NCBI RefSeq assembly: GCF_003056335.1
Contig: NZ_PYWA01000007.1
Location: 62,001-126,000 of the forward strand
Reading direction: 5' to 3'
Length of the DNA: 64,000 nt
Source of the DNA: Paracoccus indicus
GTDB lineage: Bacteria; Pseudomonadota; Alphaproteobacteria; Rhodobacterales; Rhodobacteraceae
The notes beneath the pieces are model-generated. The model was not told the origin of the DNA. It did not search any database and saw nothing but the letters and a program-made list of their open reading frames with translations. Shown one piece after another: positions 1 to 9,706 of the stretch (position 1 is its first letter; the number at the start of each line of letters is the position of its first letter). The position numbers were made by a program, and so were the translations under genes.

Positions 1-614
1 GGACAAATTTGGCAAGTAGTCCAGTGTTTACAGGCAGTTCCGGCGCTGGACACTGGCAGACCGTTGGGAGCAAATCATGGATGCCCTGAACGAGAGTAGG
101 GTTGCGTCAGATGTCCTGCAAATGGTTGATAGCACCGTGATCCGACCGCAACATTTGGCGCGGGGGCAAAGGGGAACTTCGCGCTAGGATTTCGGGCGCT
201 CAAAAGATAGTTCTCGACCAAATCCACCTCCGCGTCAATACGGCCGGCTTGCCGATGAGAATCGAAATCACATCAGGCCGGTCATCCGATTATAAGGGCT
301 TCGATCTGGTCATGACCGTCAAATTACCGGTGCCGAGCGTGATGCTCGCGGACCAAGGCTATGATGCTGAAAAATTCGTAAAAAGGGTGGAGGTGTGGTG
401 TGAGCTGACCCAAGGTCCGATGCGGGGATCACGCAAGATGCGTGTCGGTGTAGACCACGCGATTTATGCACTGCGCAACCTTGTCGAACGGTGCTTCAAC
501 AAGCCGAAGAACGCCCGACGTGTTACCACCCGTTACGACAACACTGCCGAAAGCTTTCTTGAATTCGTAGACATCACATCGATCCGTATCTGCATTTACC
601 ATTTGTCAACATGA
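1..614 (+). pseudogene. IS5-family transposase remnant
   Basis: The plus strand reads as an IS5-type DDE transposase in several broken pieces. Frame 2 gives GK(stop)SSVYRQFRRWTLADRWEQ from base 11, with TAG at 17-19 where the family has Trp. It continues through a DSTVIR motif near 130 and hits another stop at 185-187. A second frame then picks up LDQIHLRVNTAGLP and runs to 614, including LADQGYDAEKF, RNLVERCFNK and the family C-terminus VDITSIRI...HLST. The N-terminus lies outside the window. It has at least two stops and a frame change, so it is dead. It marks the decayed left border of the accessory region. Confidence 0.85.
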
Positions 615-627
615 CCTAGTTCAGCGA

Positions 628-644
628 ATTTGGCGGAGGGAATG
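628..644 (-). repeat. tRNA-3'-end-like direct repeat, copy 1
   Basis: ATTTGGCGGAGGGA followed by (A/G)TG occurs here and again at 1904-1920, in the same orientation. Read on the minus strand it ends TCCCTCCGCCA, which looks like an acceptor 3' strand, discriminator base and CCA of a tRNA. It lies just after the dead transposase. It could be an attachment-site remnant; the parental tRNA was not identified. Confidence 0.5.
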
Positions 645-761
645 GGACTGACCTCCAACTTTCTCTGGCTCGATGGCAGGTTCGAAAGCGTGCTTAGGTG
701 AAGTGTGGGCCATTTATGTGGAATGCAGAAACACTTCTTCGCTGCGAGGAGCAGCCTTGGA

Positions 762-1499
762 TCAATCGCCACGCTGCAGGCAATCGAGGACCAATTGTCG
801 TAGACCTTCCGTGTGGCTCCGCAGTGGTCCGGCAATATCTTGTGTCGCCACGATCAGCATTTCCTTTGCGCCTTTCATCCCGATTGAATATCGCCGCCGG
901 ATCGGATCGGGCGGCAAGTCGCCATGATGGGGGTACAGCAGCACGACGTTTGGGCAGGCGTAGAGCCTGCCATAAGCCATCAGCTGGTAGACGTCTGCTT
1001 GGCTCACACCTTGCTTCGGATCGTCGATCTTCGGCATTATGCGCTTCCACTTGGTGTCGATGATCAGAATGATCTTCTCGCCATGCCGGAGGATGAGGTC
1101 CGGCCTTGTGCGGAAGCGCCCGGTCTCGCCTTCGTAAAGACAATCCCGATGGCCGCCTTGCGACGACACGCGAAAGCCCGTGCCGGCCAGAGCACGTGAC
1201 AGCATCCGCTCGACGTATGCTTCGAACAAGACGTTCATCTCGAAGAGCAGCGCGTGACCGTCAATGGTCCCCGCGCTCGTCTGTTGGTGCCGGTCAGATA
1301 AAAAGAGGCGCGCGAGAGACAGGAGATCCCGCCAACGACGATTGGTGCGGTCTAGGACGACCTGGTCCCGGCAGAGTGCGTTCGGATGGACGTCGGCTAC
1401 GTCGGCGTACACGAAGCCCAGTTCGCGCAGTACGCGCTGGTTATCCGGTGCACCGGACAGGCGCGACTGAACCGCGCCGGGTTTGCCGGAGCGGTTCAC
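762..1499 (-). pseudogene. mcrC: Truncated McrC-like restriction subunit (C-terminal half)
   Basis: About 245 residues match the C-terminal half of McrC, the nuclease partner of the McrB GTPase in modification-dependent restriction. A conserved helical segment (LLFEMNVLFEAYVERML) precedes a PD-(D/E)XK core: RTRPDLILRHG, then IILIIDTKWKRI, then QADVYQLMAYG. Complete McrC proteins are clearly longer. Here the frame opens only after a TAA at 1524-1526, the first usable start is GTG at 1499, and no mcrB is visible. It is probably a non-functional remnant. It sits between the two tRNA-like repeats at 628 and 1904, so it may be the residue of an older small island. Confidence 0.7.
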
Positions 1500-1857
1500 A
1501 CCGCCCTTCGCGTCGTCGCTGGTTTAGTGTCGATCCCTTACTTTCCATGCAGACTGCATTTCGGCAGGATTTGCCGGTGTAGGTTGCGATCATCCCTATC
1601 GAGGGGCCGCTCCGCCATATCTCGGAGGTATACTAAGCGGATGCGGTTCGACCAGAGATCCTTAGTCCTAGAAGGCCCTCATATCCAACGCCAAAGAATA
1701 GCTAGAAAAGATCGCATATTTTCAGTTCATTGCGAGCTGACCACCGTTCCGACGCAGTCATAAGCTTTAGAGAAATGCGGTCGCTAGAGAACAAAGTGAA
1801 GCCTACCTGTGCCGGGACATGTGAAAATGTCTCGTCCTATAACCCCTGAATATAACG

Positions 1858-1879
1858 AAAAAATCCGGCGGGAGCCGGA
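1858..1879 (-). terminator. Intrinsic terminator, orphan
   Basis: On the minus strand TCCGGC, loop TCCC and GCCGGA form a perfect 6-bp stem followed by six T. No intact gene precedes it. The only thing directly upstream on that strand is the tRNA-like 3' end at 1920-1904, 25-30 nt away. The functional tRNA-Ser at 55855 has its own terminator at almost the same distance. Confidence 0.7.
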
Positions 1880-1900
1880 CTTGGAGACAGGTTAGTTTAT

Positions 1901-1931
1901 GGTATTTGGCGGAGGGAGTGTAACAAATACC
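1901..1931. repeat. tRNA-3'-end-like repeat, copy 2, inside an inverted repeat
   Basis: ATTTGGCGGAGGGAGTG (1904-1920) repeats the element at 628-644 with one mismatch in 17. It also lies within a perfect 8-bp inverted repeat, GGTATTTG (1901-1908) and CAAATACC (1924-1931). Read on the minus strand it ends TCCCTCCGCCA and is followed by the terminator at 1879-1858, as expected for a tRNA gene end. It shares 12 of 14 bases with the 3' end of the tRNA-Ser at 55855. It is probably an old attachment site. Confidence 0.45.
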
Positions 1932-2340
1932 GAACTCTCTCCCGTGTCGATGGCTTCGGCACGGGATCGCCGCAAAAATCTGCGCATCAACGACCGTCAG
2001 ACACTCGGCCTTTAGCCTGAAGAGACGCTCCGCCCGCCCGTACCATCAACCGTTACCAACTGGCGCACGGCCACCAGATGGCTCGATTGAGTGCTCCGCG
2101 GCGGCATGCTTCTCTGCCACCATCAGGTCATCCCGCCAGCGCGAGGGAATCTTCCCAGCACCTCGTTGAAGTGTCGGTCGAGAGAGACCACGCGGCCCCC
2201 GCTCGGACCATGCCGTCCGACAAAGCAGTTCTTCACACCTCTGATGGGCGCGCTAGCAGTATGGCCCGCGATCAGCCGCGGCCAGCATTGGACTGGCTTG
2301 CCCCAGCTTACCCTGATATGGTCAAGAAAAAGAGGGCGAT

Positions 2341-2556
2341 ATGATGGCGGATGCGGCTGACCAAGCCATGACCGTACGAGATGTGGCTGGCTACCTGAAC
2401 GTCGACGAAAAGACGGTTTATCGGCTCGCCAAGCGCGGCGATCTGCCGGGTTTCAAAGTGGCCGGCGCATGGCGCTTCAAGAGGTCAGACCTCGATGGCT
2501 GGATCGATCTGCAGAAAAAAGCTGCGAAAAAAGAAAGTTTGAGGGGGCCCGAGTGA
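2341..2556 (+). CDS. Excisionase-family helix-turn-helix protein
   Basis: 71 residues with the winged-helix HTH typical of the excisionase/MerR-like family (HTH_17): DVAGYLNVDEKTVYRLAKRG, then LPGFKVAGAWRF and DLDGWI. Such proteins often bind the promoter of the operon they lead. The frame opens with tandem ATGs at 2341 and 2344. Its TGA (2554-2556) overlaps the GTG start of hsdM at 2553, so the two are translationally coupled. It is the first gene of the restriction operon and probably its regulator. That role is inferred from position and fold. Confidence 0.8.
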   Translation: MMADAADQAMTVRDVAGYLNVDEKTVYRLAKRGDLPGFKVAGAWRFKRSDLDGWIDLQKKAAKKESLRGPE

Positions 2557-4685
2557 GCGATCTGAACATCAGCAATTTTATCTGGAACATCGCTGATGAT
2601 GTTCTGCGCGATGTCTATGTTCGCGGCAAATACCGGGACGTCATCCTGCCGATGACCGTCATTCGTCGGCTCGACGCCGTGCTTGAACCGACCAAGGACG
2701 CTGTCTTGGCTATGAAGGCGCAGCTGGATAAGGCAGGAGTCGCCAACCAGCACGCGGCTCTTTGCCAGGCGTCGGGCGAAGCCTTCTACAACACATCGCA
2801 GTTCCGGCTTCGCGACCTCACGTCTCGCGCGCGCCGCCAGCAGCTGAAGTCAGACTTCGAGGCCTACCTCGACGGCTTCTCCCCGAACGTTCAGGAAGTG
2901 CTCGACAAGTTCAAGTTCCGCAATCAGATCCCAACGCTTGTCGAAGCCGACGCGCTCGGGTTCCTGATCGAAAAGTTCCTCGACCCATCAGTTAATCTCA
3001 GCCCTAAGCCCGTGCTGCACCAAGACGGAAGTGTGCGCCTGCCCGGGCTCGACAACCACTCAATGGGCACAATCTTCGAGGAGCTTATCAGGCGGTTTAA
3101 CGAAGAGAACAACGAGGAGGCCGGAGAGCACTTCACGCCTCGCGACGTGGTCGAGCTCATGGCGTACCTGATCTTCATGCCGATCGCGGATGAAATTCAG
3201 TCAGGCACCTATCTCGTCTACGATGGTGCCTGCGGCACGGGAGGCATGCTGACGGTCGCGGAAGAGACGCTGATCAAGTTGGCGACCGACCACGGGAAAG
3301 AGGTGTCGGTCCACCTATACGGGCAGGAGGTCAATCCCGAGACATTCGCCATCAGCAAGGCGGACCTCATCCTAAAAGGTGAAGGGGCCGAAGCCGAGAA
3401 CATGAAGTATGGCTCGACGCTCTCCAGCGATGCATTCCCATCGAGTGAGTTCGATTTCATGCTTTCGAACCCTCCTTACGGCAAGAGCTGGAAATCCGAT
3501 CTCGACCGACTCGGCGGCAAGAAGGACATCACCGACCCCCGCTTTGTGATCGAGCACGATGGCGATCCCGAGTACAGCCTGATCACGCGCTCCAGCGATG
3601 GCCAGATGGTGTTTCTAGCCAACATGCTGAGCAAGATGAAGAAGGCCACCAAGGTCGGGAGCCGGATCGCCGAGGTCCACAATGGCTCATCTCTGTTCAC
3701 AGGCGATGCGGGATCGGGGGAGAGCAATGTGCGGCGTTGGGTCATCGAGAATGATTGGCTTGAGGCCATCATCGCGCTGCCGCTGAACATCTTCTACAAC
3801 ACCGGGATCGCGACTTACATTTGGGTGCTCAGCAATCGCAAGGCAGAGTCCCGCAAGGGCAAGGTCCAGCTGATTGATGCGACGGCGTGGTTCAAACCTC
3901 TGCGGAAAAACCTCGGCAAGAAGAATTGCATTCTCGGGCCAGATGACATCAAGCGCATCTGCGACAGCTTCCTCAACAGCGAGGAAAGCGAGCAGTCGAA
4001 GATCTTCCCCAATGAGGCGTTCGGTTACTGGAAGGTGACGGTCGAGCGGCCCTTGCGCTTGAAGGTCGAACTATCCGCGAGCGCGCAGCGTCGCTTAGCG
4101 AAGAGGTGCGCGGAGGCTGCTGAAGAGCCCCTCATTGGCGTTGTGGAAGCGGTGGCTGAGCGGCTTGGCGAAGGCCCCCATCTCGATTTCAACCGCTTCC
4201 TTGAAGAAGCCGAAGCTGTGGCGGGCAAGCGCGGCGTCCGTATGACAGCCAAGCGCCAGAAGCTCCTGATGGCTGGGTTGGGCATCAAGGATCCCGGGTC
4301 GGAACCGGTCATCAAGAAGGTGTCCAAGATCAAGCCGGGCGCCGATGCTGAATCTGATGTGCTCTACGGCAACTATCATCTGACTGTCGGTGGCAAACCA
4401 GCGATCGTCGAATTCGAGCCGGACACGGAGTTGAGGGACACCGAACAGGTGCCGTTTTTGGAAGACGGCGGTATCGAGGCGTTCTTCCGTCGCGAGGTTC
4501 TGCCTCATGCGGCCGACGCCTGGATCGATCCCTCCAAGACGGTCATCGGCTATGAAATCTCCTTCACGCGGCACTTCTACAAGCCGCAGCCGCTGCGGAC
4601 GCTCCAAGAGATCGAGGCCGACATCCGGGCTCTTGAGCAGGAAACCGAAGGCCTGCTTGAAGACGTGCTAACGGGAGGCCGCTGA
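2553..4685 (+). CDS. hsdM: Type I restriction-modification methyltransferase subunit HsdM
   Basis: 710 residues. This is the modification subunit, which transfers methyl from S-adenosylmethionine to adenine N6 within the site chosen by HsdS. An N-terminal helical HsdM_N-type region covers about 1-150. The linker motif EHFTPRDVV is near 192-200. SAM motif I (DGACGTGG) is at 224-231 and catalytic NPPY at 306-309. A long C-terminal part follows, making it longer than the classical EcoKI subunit. GTG at 2553 is chosen because it overlaps the upstream stop and the protein starts in the usual way ([17 protein letters not shown]). The upstream in-frame extension back to 2469 lies inside the HTH gene and looks artefactual. 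The next gene starts 2 bases after the stop. Confidence 0.95.
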   Translation: MSDLNISNFIWNIADDVLRDVYVRGKYRDVILPMTVIRRLDAVLEPTKDAVLAMKAQLDKAGVANQHAALCQASGEAFYNTSQFRLRDLTSRARRQQLKSDFEAYLDGFSPNVQEVLDKFKFRNQIPTLVEADALGFLIEKFLDPSVNLSPKPVLHQDGSVRLPGLDNHSMGTIFEELIRRFNEENNEEAGEHFTPRDVVELMAYLIFMPIADEIQSGTYLVYDGACGTGGMLTVAEETLIKLATDHGKEVSVHLYGQEVNPETFAISKADLILKGEGAEAENMKYGSTLSSDAFPSSEFDFMLSNPPYGKSWKSDLDRLGGKKDITDPRFVIEHDGDPEYSLITRSSDGQMVFLANMLSKMKKATKVGSRIAEVHNGSSLFTGDAGSGESNVRRWVIENDWLEAIIALPLNIFYNTGIATYIWVLSNRKAESRKGKVQLIDATAWFKPLRKNLGKKNCILGPDDIKRICDSFLNSEESEQSKIFPNEAFGYWKVTVERPLRLKVELSASAQRRLAKRCAEAAEEPLIGVVEAVAERLGEGPHLDFNRFLEEAEAVAGKRGVRMTAKRQKLLMAGLGIKDPGSEPVIKKVSKIKPGADAESDVLYGNYHLTVGGKPAIVEFEPDTELRDTEQVPFLEDGGIEAFFRREVLPHAADAWIDPSKTVIGYEISFTRHFYKPQPLRTLQEIEADIRALEQETEGLLEDVLTGGR

Positions 4686-4687
4686 GC

Positions 4688-6484
4688 ATGGCCACCCAAC
4701 GGTACTCAGTCACCCCCCATCCGATCGAAACCCTGCTTACCTGGGTGAAGTCCGGCGAGATCGCGATACCGGAAATCCAGCGCCCCTTCGTTTGGGATGC
4801 GACCAAGGTCCGCAACCTTCTGGACTCGCTCTATCAGGGCTATCCGGTCGGCTATCTGATCGCCTGGCGGAACCCGTCGGTCAGGCTGAAAGACGGTTCC
4901 ACATCCTCGGGTAAGCGCATCTTGATCGACGGGCAACAGCGCGTCACCGCGCTCATGGCCGCGTTGCTCGGCCAGGAGGTGCTGACCAAGGATTACGAGA
5001 CCGTACGCATTCGGATCGCGTTCCACCCGGTCGAGGAGCGCTTCGAGGTTTCGAACCCGGCCATCCAGAAGGACGCCTCGTGGATCCCTGATCTGGCAAC
5101 GGTCTTCGCGCCTGATGCTAGCCTGACCAAGCTCACGCGCGAATATACAGCGCGCAATCCGGACGTTGATCAGGACCAGATTTCATTAGTGCTGGAGAAG
5201 GTCCGCAAGATCATCAACAATCAGGTCGGCATCATCGAGCTGGCCGAAGACCTCGACATCGAGACGGTCACTGAGATCTTCATCCGGGTGAATTCGGCCG
5301 GGGCATCGCTCAGCCAAGCGGATTTCGCCATGTCGAAAATCGCGGCGAACGACACCTATGGCGGCAACATGCTGCGCAAGGCGATCGACTATTTCTGCCA
5401 CCTCGCCGTCGCGCCCGAATTCCTGCCTCGCATCGAGAAGGGCGACAAGGCATTCGCCGCTTCCGAGTTCCTGCCGAAGATGCGTTGGCTGAAGGACGTG
5501 AACGACGACCTCTACGACCCGTCCTACACCGACATGCTGCGCGTGGCGTTCACGTCGGAGTTCCGCAGGGGCAAGCTGCAGGATTTGGTCGCCCTGCTGT
5601 CAGGACGTAACTTCGAGACGAAGCAGTACGAGGAAGCGGTCGCCGAGGAGGCCTTCGACAAGCTGAAGGCCGGTGTCCTCAACTTCATCAATAAGACCCA
5701 CTTTGACAGGCTCACGATGATCCTGCGCTCGGCCGGGTTCGTCACCTCCGGCCTGATCCGCAGCCAGAACGCCATCAACTTTGCGTACATCCTCTACCTT
5801 CGTGGCCGCGCCGAAGGCATGCCGGCCGCCGACATCGAGCGTCTCGTTCGGCGCTGGTACGTCATGTCGCTCCTGCGCGGGCGTTATTCGGGCAGTCCCG
5901 AAACGGCCTTCGATTTCGATATCCGTCAGATCGAGTCCCGTGGCCTGGCCTCATACACCGATGCGGTGATCGACGCGGAGCTGCCCGAAAGCTTCTGGAA
6001 CACTCTGCTGCCGCAGGAGATGGACACATCGTCCGCCTCGAGCCCCTATTTCCTCGTCTATCGGGCAGCGCAGGTGAAGCTCGGCGACCTCGGGTTCCTG
6101 TCGCGGGACATCACCGTGCGTGACCTGCTGTTGAACCGGAGCGACGTGCATCACGTCTATCCGCGCAATCACCTCAAGGGCCAGGGGCTGACGCGCGGCC
6201 GCTACAACCAGATCGCCAACTTCGTCCTGGCCCAGAGCGAGATCAACATTGGCATCGGTGACCGCGACCCAAAGATTTACTTCAGCGAGTTGGCGGACCA
6301 GTGCAACGGCGGCGCCAAGAAGTATGGTGGCATCACGACGATTGAGGAGATGCGGGCCAATCTTCGGATGAGCTGCTTGCCGGAGTGCATGCTGGACGGA
6401 GAGATCCCGTCATTCGATGACTTCCTGGAACAGCGACGCAAGCTGATGGCGCAGAAGATCAAGACCTATTTTGAAGGGCTGTAA
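4688..6484 (+). CDS. DUF262 / HNH (GmrSD-like) protein within the restriction operon
   Basis: 598 residues. The N-terminal DUF262 domain shows its two signatures: PEIQRPFVW (28-36), and DGQQR (81-85), a ParB/Srx-like nucleotide-binding motif. The C-terminus has a DUF1524-type HNH nuclease signature, VHHVYPRNH, around residues 487-495, followed by a conserved Asn-rich segment. This two-domain plan is that of GmrSD-type modification-dependent restriction enzymes and relatives such as BrxU and SspE, in which the DUF262 part hydrolyses NTP and the HNH part cuts DNA. It lies 2 bases downstream of hsdM and overlaps or abuts the next gene, so it is an integral member of the operon. Whether it cuts modified phage DNA or regulates the complex is unknown. 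Confidence 0.85.
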   Translation: MATQRYSVTPHPIETLLTWVKSGEIAIPEIQRPFVWDATKVRNLLDSLYQGYPVGYLIAWRNPSVRLKDGSTSSGKRILIDGQQRVTALMAALLGQEVLTKDYETVRIRIAFHPVEERFEVSNPAIQKDASWIPDLATVFAPDASLTKLTREYTARNPDVDQDQISLVLEKVRKIINNQVGIIELAEDLDIETVTEIFIRVNSAGASLSQADFAMSKIAANDTYGGNMLRKAIDYFCHLAVAPEFLPRIEKGDKAFAASEFLPKMRWLKDVNDDLYDPSYTDMLRVAFTSEFRRGKLQDLVALLSGRNFETKQYEEAVAEEAFDKLKAGVLNFINKTHFDRLTMILRSAGFVTSGLIRSQNAINFAYILYLRGRAEGMPAADIERLVRRWYVMSLLRGRYSGSPETAFDFDIRQIESRGLASYTDAVIDAELPESFWNTLLPQEMDTSSASSPYFLVYRAAQVKLGDLGFLSRDITVRDLLLNRSDVHHVYPRNHLKGQGLTRGRYNQIANFVLAQSEINIGIGDRDPKIYFSELADQCNGGAKKYGGITTIEEMRANLRMSCLPECMLDGEIPSFDDFLEQRRKLMAQKIKTYFEGL

Positions 6485-6524
6485 GGGGCACGATGAATGC
6501 ATTGCATTGGTAGAGGAACGAGGA

Positions 6525-7556
6525 ATGGCTGAACGGGACGAACTTCTCGCGTCGATCGCAGCGACAACAGCCGACTATCGTGAGGCCGATGGGGAGGCAC
6601 CGACACCCGAGCGTATTGAGCGTTGGATTGGCCAGTTCGACGCCGCAGTTCGGCTGCCGATTCTGCGCGAGATGGACCACGTTCTGAAGCAGACATACTT
6701 TTCCCGCGCGAATACAAGAAAGTTCCTGGCAGGGCTGTTCAAGACCGAAAAACTGGTGGGAGAAGATCCGTGCGCGTTCTGGAGGAGCGTCAAGTTCCTC
6801 GATATTCAAGGCGGTGGTGCAAGTCAGAAGGAAATGTTGGCGCTCTTCAGCGTCCTCCTGGAAAAGAAGTGTGGTTTCAAGATTGAGGACTGTGGCGCTA
6901 ATCCGGACACGTTCATTTATCTCGACGATGCGATATTCTCTGGAGGGCGCGTAAGCAGCGATCTCGCCGGCTGGATCGAGACGCATGCGCCGAAGAAAGC
7001 GACGATCCACGTTATCGTCATCGCCACGCACCAAAGCTCCTACTTCAATCGCAACCGAGTGGGACAGGCCATAAAGGCTTCCGGCAAATCAATTGATGTT
7101 CACTGGTGGCGGTCGGTCGAGCTTGAGGACCGCAAGGCGCACACCACAACATCTGATGTTCTGCGACCGGTCGCCATCCCGGACGATGAGGACGTGAAGG
7201 CGTATGTCGCGGCTATGCGCTTCCCACCCCATTTGCGTACTGCTGGTCATGTCGGCGGTAGCGGCATCTTCTCCAGCGATGCCGGTCGCCAGCTTCTGGA
7301 AACGGAATTCCTGAAGGCGGGCGTGCGGATCCGGCAGATGTGCCCGCACCTGAACCAATATCAGCGACCGCTGGGGAACATGATCCTCGACACGCTGGGC
7401 TTCGGCTCGTTGATCGTCACCTTCCGTAACTGCCCGAACAATGCGCCCCTCGCGCTTTGGGCAGGTGATCCTTGGGTCCCCTTGTTCCCCCGCACTACGA
7501 ACAGCGACACCTCAATGCGCAGGTTCATGGCCATGCTGGCGCAGGAAGACTTCTAA
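6525..7556 (+). CDS. Phosphoribosyltransferase-like protein (PRTase-CE type)
   Basis: 343 residues from an ATG at 6525 preceded by GAGGAACGAGGA; the frame opens earlier at TTG 6471 inside the DUF262 gene, which is less likely. Residues 129-146 (TFIYLDDAIFSGGRVSSDL) form a PRPP-binding-loop motif: hydrophobic strand, Asp-Asp, then a small-residue Gly-Gly turn. The C-terminus has NCPNNAPLALWAG and WVPLFPRTTN, a pattern of the conflict-associated PRTase-CE family. These are thought to act on nucleotide or PRPP substrates in prokaryotic immune operons, but no activity is established to my knowledge. Its TAA overlaps the ATG of the NADAR-HsdS gene (TAATG), so translation is coupled. The assignment rests on motifs only. 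Confidence 0.7.
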   Translation: MAERDELLASIAATTADYREADGEAPTPERIERWIGQFDAAVRLPILREMDHVLKQTYFSRANTRKFLAGLFKTEKLVGEDPCAFWRSVKFLDIQGGGASQKEMLALFSVLLEKKCGFKIEDCGANPDTFIYLDDAIFSGGRVSSDLAGWIETHAPKKATIHVIVIATHQSSYFNRNRVGQAIKASGKSIDVHWWRSVELEDRKAHTTTSDVLRPVAIPDDEDVKAYVAAMRFPPHLRTAGHVGGSGIFSSDAGRQLLETEFLKAGVRIRQMCPHLNQYQRPLGNMILDTLGFGSLIVTFRNCPNNAPLALWAGDPWVPLFPRTTNSDTSMRRFMAMLAQEDF

Positions 7557-9706
7557 TGTCCCAGCCCAGCCAAGTTCGCACATATGTCCCCACCGAAAGC
7601 GCTGTCTTCCTGAAGACGAACGAGCGCTTTGGCGGGCTGTCGAACATGGCGCCTGGCTTTCCGCTTGTCGTGAATGGTGTCCGGATCCGGACGTCGGAAG
7701 CGCTCTACCAGTCCTGCCGCTTCCCCCACATGCCGGAGGTGCAGCGCATGATCATCGGAGAACGGAGCCCGATGACCGCGAAGATGCGCAGCAAACCCTA
7801 TCATCGGGCGTCCCGACCGGATTGGGATGGCGTGCGGGTCAAGATCATGCGCTGGTGCCTTCGCGTGAAGCTGGCCCAGAACTGGGCCACCTTCGGGCGG
7901 CTCCTCCTATCCACCGGCGATCGGCCCATCGTCGAGAAAAAGGTGCGCCGCAAGGATTTCTGGGGCGCCACCGAACAGCCAGACGGCACGCTGGTCGGCA
8001 TGAACGTGCTCGGGCGGCTGTTGATGGAGTTGCGCGAGCAGTTGAAGGGCGACGAGGCGGAGAGCCTGCGGTTCATCGAGCCGCTGGCGATCTCCGACTT
8101 CCTGCTGTTCGGCCAGCCCATTGAGGCGGTCCAGGCCGCGCCCAATGCCGAGATCCCCGGCTGGACCCCTCGGCGGCCATCCCAGACTGATGCCATCCAG
8201 CCGCAGCCCAGCGACCCCCAGCCCTCCTTATTTGAGCAGCCAATGATTACTGATACGCAGCCCATAGCAGCTACTGCCCAGAATGAACCGGGGAAGAGCA
8301 CGCAGCCCCTGAAGCCCTACGAAGATCGTCGCGCGGCAGGCCTGCCTTGGCTTTCCGAAATCCCAGCTCACTGGCAGGTCCGGCGCAGCAAATATGTTCT
8401 TAGGGAGGTGGACAAGCGATCCGAGACTGGTGAGGAAACCCAGCTTTCAATGAGCCAGGTTCACGGTCTGGTCGAGAGCGCGAAGATCGACACTTGGCGG
8501 CTGCGGTCCGAAAGTTACGCGGGTGGGAAGCTGTGCGAACCTGGCGACCTCGTATTGAACCGGCTCAAGGCCCACTTGGGGGTCTTCGCGCATGCCTCAA
8601 TCCCCGGCGTGATCAGCCCGGACTATACTGTGTTCCGGCCGGTTGACGACATCGAGGTCCGATACTTCGAGCATCTCTACAAGACGCCCTCCTACAAGGC
8701 CGAGCTTCGCAAGCGGACGAAGGGCATCGTTGAGGGGTTCTGGCGCCTTTATTCGGACGACTTCTACGACGTGCGTGTCGTAGTGCCCCCCAAGGATGAG
8801 CAGTCCAAGATACTTGCTTTCATTGATTCTTACGATCGAAGGGTGCGCCGCCTGATCCGCAACAAGCGGCGGCTGATCGGGCTGTTGAACGAGCAAAAGC
8901 AGGCGATCATCAACCGGGCCGTCACGCGGGGTCTGAACCCCAACGCACCGATGAAGCCCACCGGCATCGACTGGATGCCCGAGGTTCCGGCTCATTGGGA
9001 GGTAAAGCCGCTCAAGCATTGGCTCCGCGAACGCGCCAAGGCACTGAGCGACAAGACCTCGCCAGAGTACGAGTTCGATTATCTCGACATCAGCTGTGTC
9101 GGGACTGGGTTTCTGACCGCCAAGCCAGAACGCATGAAGTTCGAAGATGCCCCGTCCCGAGCGCGGCAGATCGTGCAGAAGGGCGACACGATCCTATCAA
9201 CTGTCCGGACATACCTGAAGGCGGTGTACTTCATTGACGAGGAAAGGCCGGACCTAATCGCGTCTACAGGCTTCGCGGTACTGCGCCCCGTCGAGCGTGT
9301 CGAGCCACGATTGCTGGGCTATGTCCTGCAGAGCAGCACTTTCATCGAGCGTGTCATTCGTGCGTCAATCGGAGTCGCCTATCCGGCGATTTCAGAGGCG
9401 CGCCTCGGCACCCTTCATGTCGCGTTCGCCCCTGATTTGGTCGAGCAGAAAGCGATCCTCGATCACATCGCAGCTGAGACGGCCGCCTTCGACAAGGCAA
9501 TCGAGAAGGCTCAGAACGAGATCACGCTGATCCGGGAATACCGCGAACGCCTGATTGCCGATGTCGTTACTGGCAAGCTGGACGTACGCCATATCGAGAT
9601 TGCGGCGCCTGTGGACGAACCGATCTCAGATGACGATGACGCGCTGGAGGAGGATCTGGAGGGCGACGACGCCGAGGTGATGGAGGGGGCAGATGCCGAC
9701 AACTGA
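7556..9706 (+). CDS. hsdS: NADAR domain fused to type I specificity subunit HsdS
   Basis: 716 residues. Residues about 17-165 form a NADAR (YbiA/DUF1768) domain: FGGLSNM (25-31), TSEALYQSCRF (46-56) with the conserved Glu, SPMTAK (71-76), then KLAQNW, LLLSTGD, IVE, DFWG, and G.N.LG..LMELR. A Gln/Pro-rich linker (about 190-255) leads to an ordinary HsdS with two target-recognition modules. Each is introduced by the family entry motif (GLPWLSEIPAHW near 262, GIDWMPEVPAHWEV near 485) and followed by a helical spacer. HsdS chooses the DNA sequence methylated and cut. NADAR enzymes act on ADP-ribose-type N-glycosidic bonds, including removal of ADP-ribose from guanine in some DarT-type systems. 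ATG at 7556 overlaps the preceding stop. The fusion is in one uninterrupted frame. Confidence 0.9.
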   Translation: MSQPSQVRTYVPTESAVFLKTNERFGGLSNMAPGFPLVVNGVRIRTSEALYQSCRFPHMPEVQRMIIGERSPMTAKMRSKPYHRASRPDWDGVRVKIMRWCLRVKLAQNWATFGRLLLSTGDRPIVEKKVRRKDFWGATEQPDGTLVGMNVLGRLLMELREQLKGDEAESLRFIEPLAISDFLLFGQPIEAVQAAPNAEIPGWTPRRPSQTDAIQPQPSDPQPSLFEQPMITDTQPIAATAQNEPGKSTQPLKPYEDRRAAGLPWLSEIPAHWQVRRSKYVLREVDKRSETGEETQLSMSQVHGLVESAKIDTWRLRSESYAGGKLCEPGDLVLNRLKAHLGVFAHASIPGVISPDYTVFRPVDDIEVRYFEHLYKTPSYKAELRKRTKGIVEGFWRLYSDDFYDVRVVVPPKDEQSKILAFIDSYDRRVRRLIRNKRRLIGLLNEQKQAIINRAVTRGLNPNAPMKPTGIDWMPEVPAHWEVKPLKHWLRERAKALSDKTSPEYEFDYLDISCVGTGFLTAKPERMKFEDAPSRARQIVQKGDTILSTVRTYLKAVYFIDEERPDLIASTGFAVLRPVERVEPRLLGYVLQSSTFIERVIRASIGVAYPAISEARLGTLHVAFAPDLVEQKAILDHIAAETAAFDKAIEKAQNEITLIREYRERLIADVVTGKLDVRHIEIAAPVDEPISDDDDALEEDLEGDDAEVMEGADADN

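Larger units (their letters stand above)
1527..2340. other. Intergenic, no supported gene
   Basis: Several short open frames occur but none gives a recognisable protein, and flanking frames are full of stops. The stretch holds a minus-strand terminator (1858-1879), the second tRNA-like repeat (1904-1920) and an 8-bp inverted repeat. Base composition from 1550 to 1930 is visibly AT-richer than the neighbouring genes. It probably contains eroded mobile DNA and, near 2250-2340, the promoter of the restriction operon, which I could not pinpoint. Confidence 0.5.

Noticed and set aside
2078-2360. Overlapping 88-89 codon frames upstream of the HTH gene
   Set aside because: Two frames are open at once without any recognisable protein or ribosome site; treated as non-coding.
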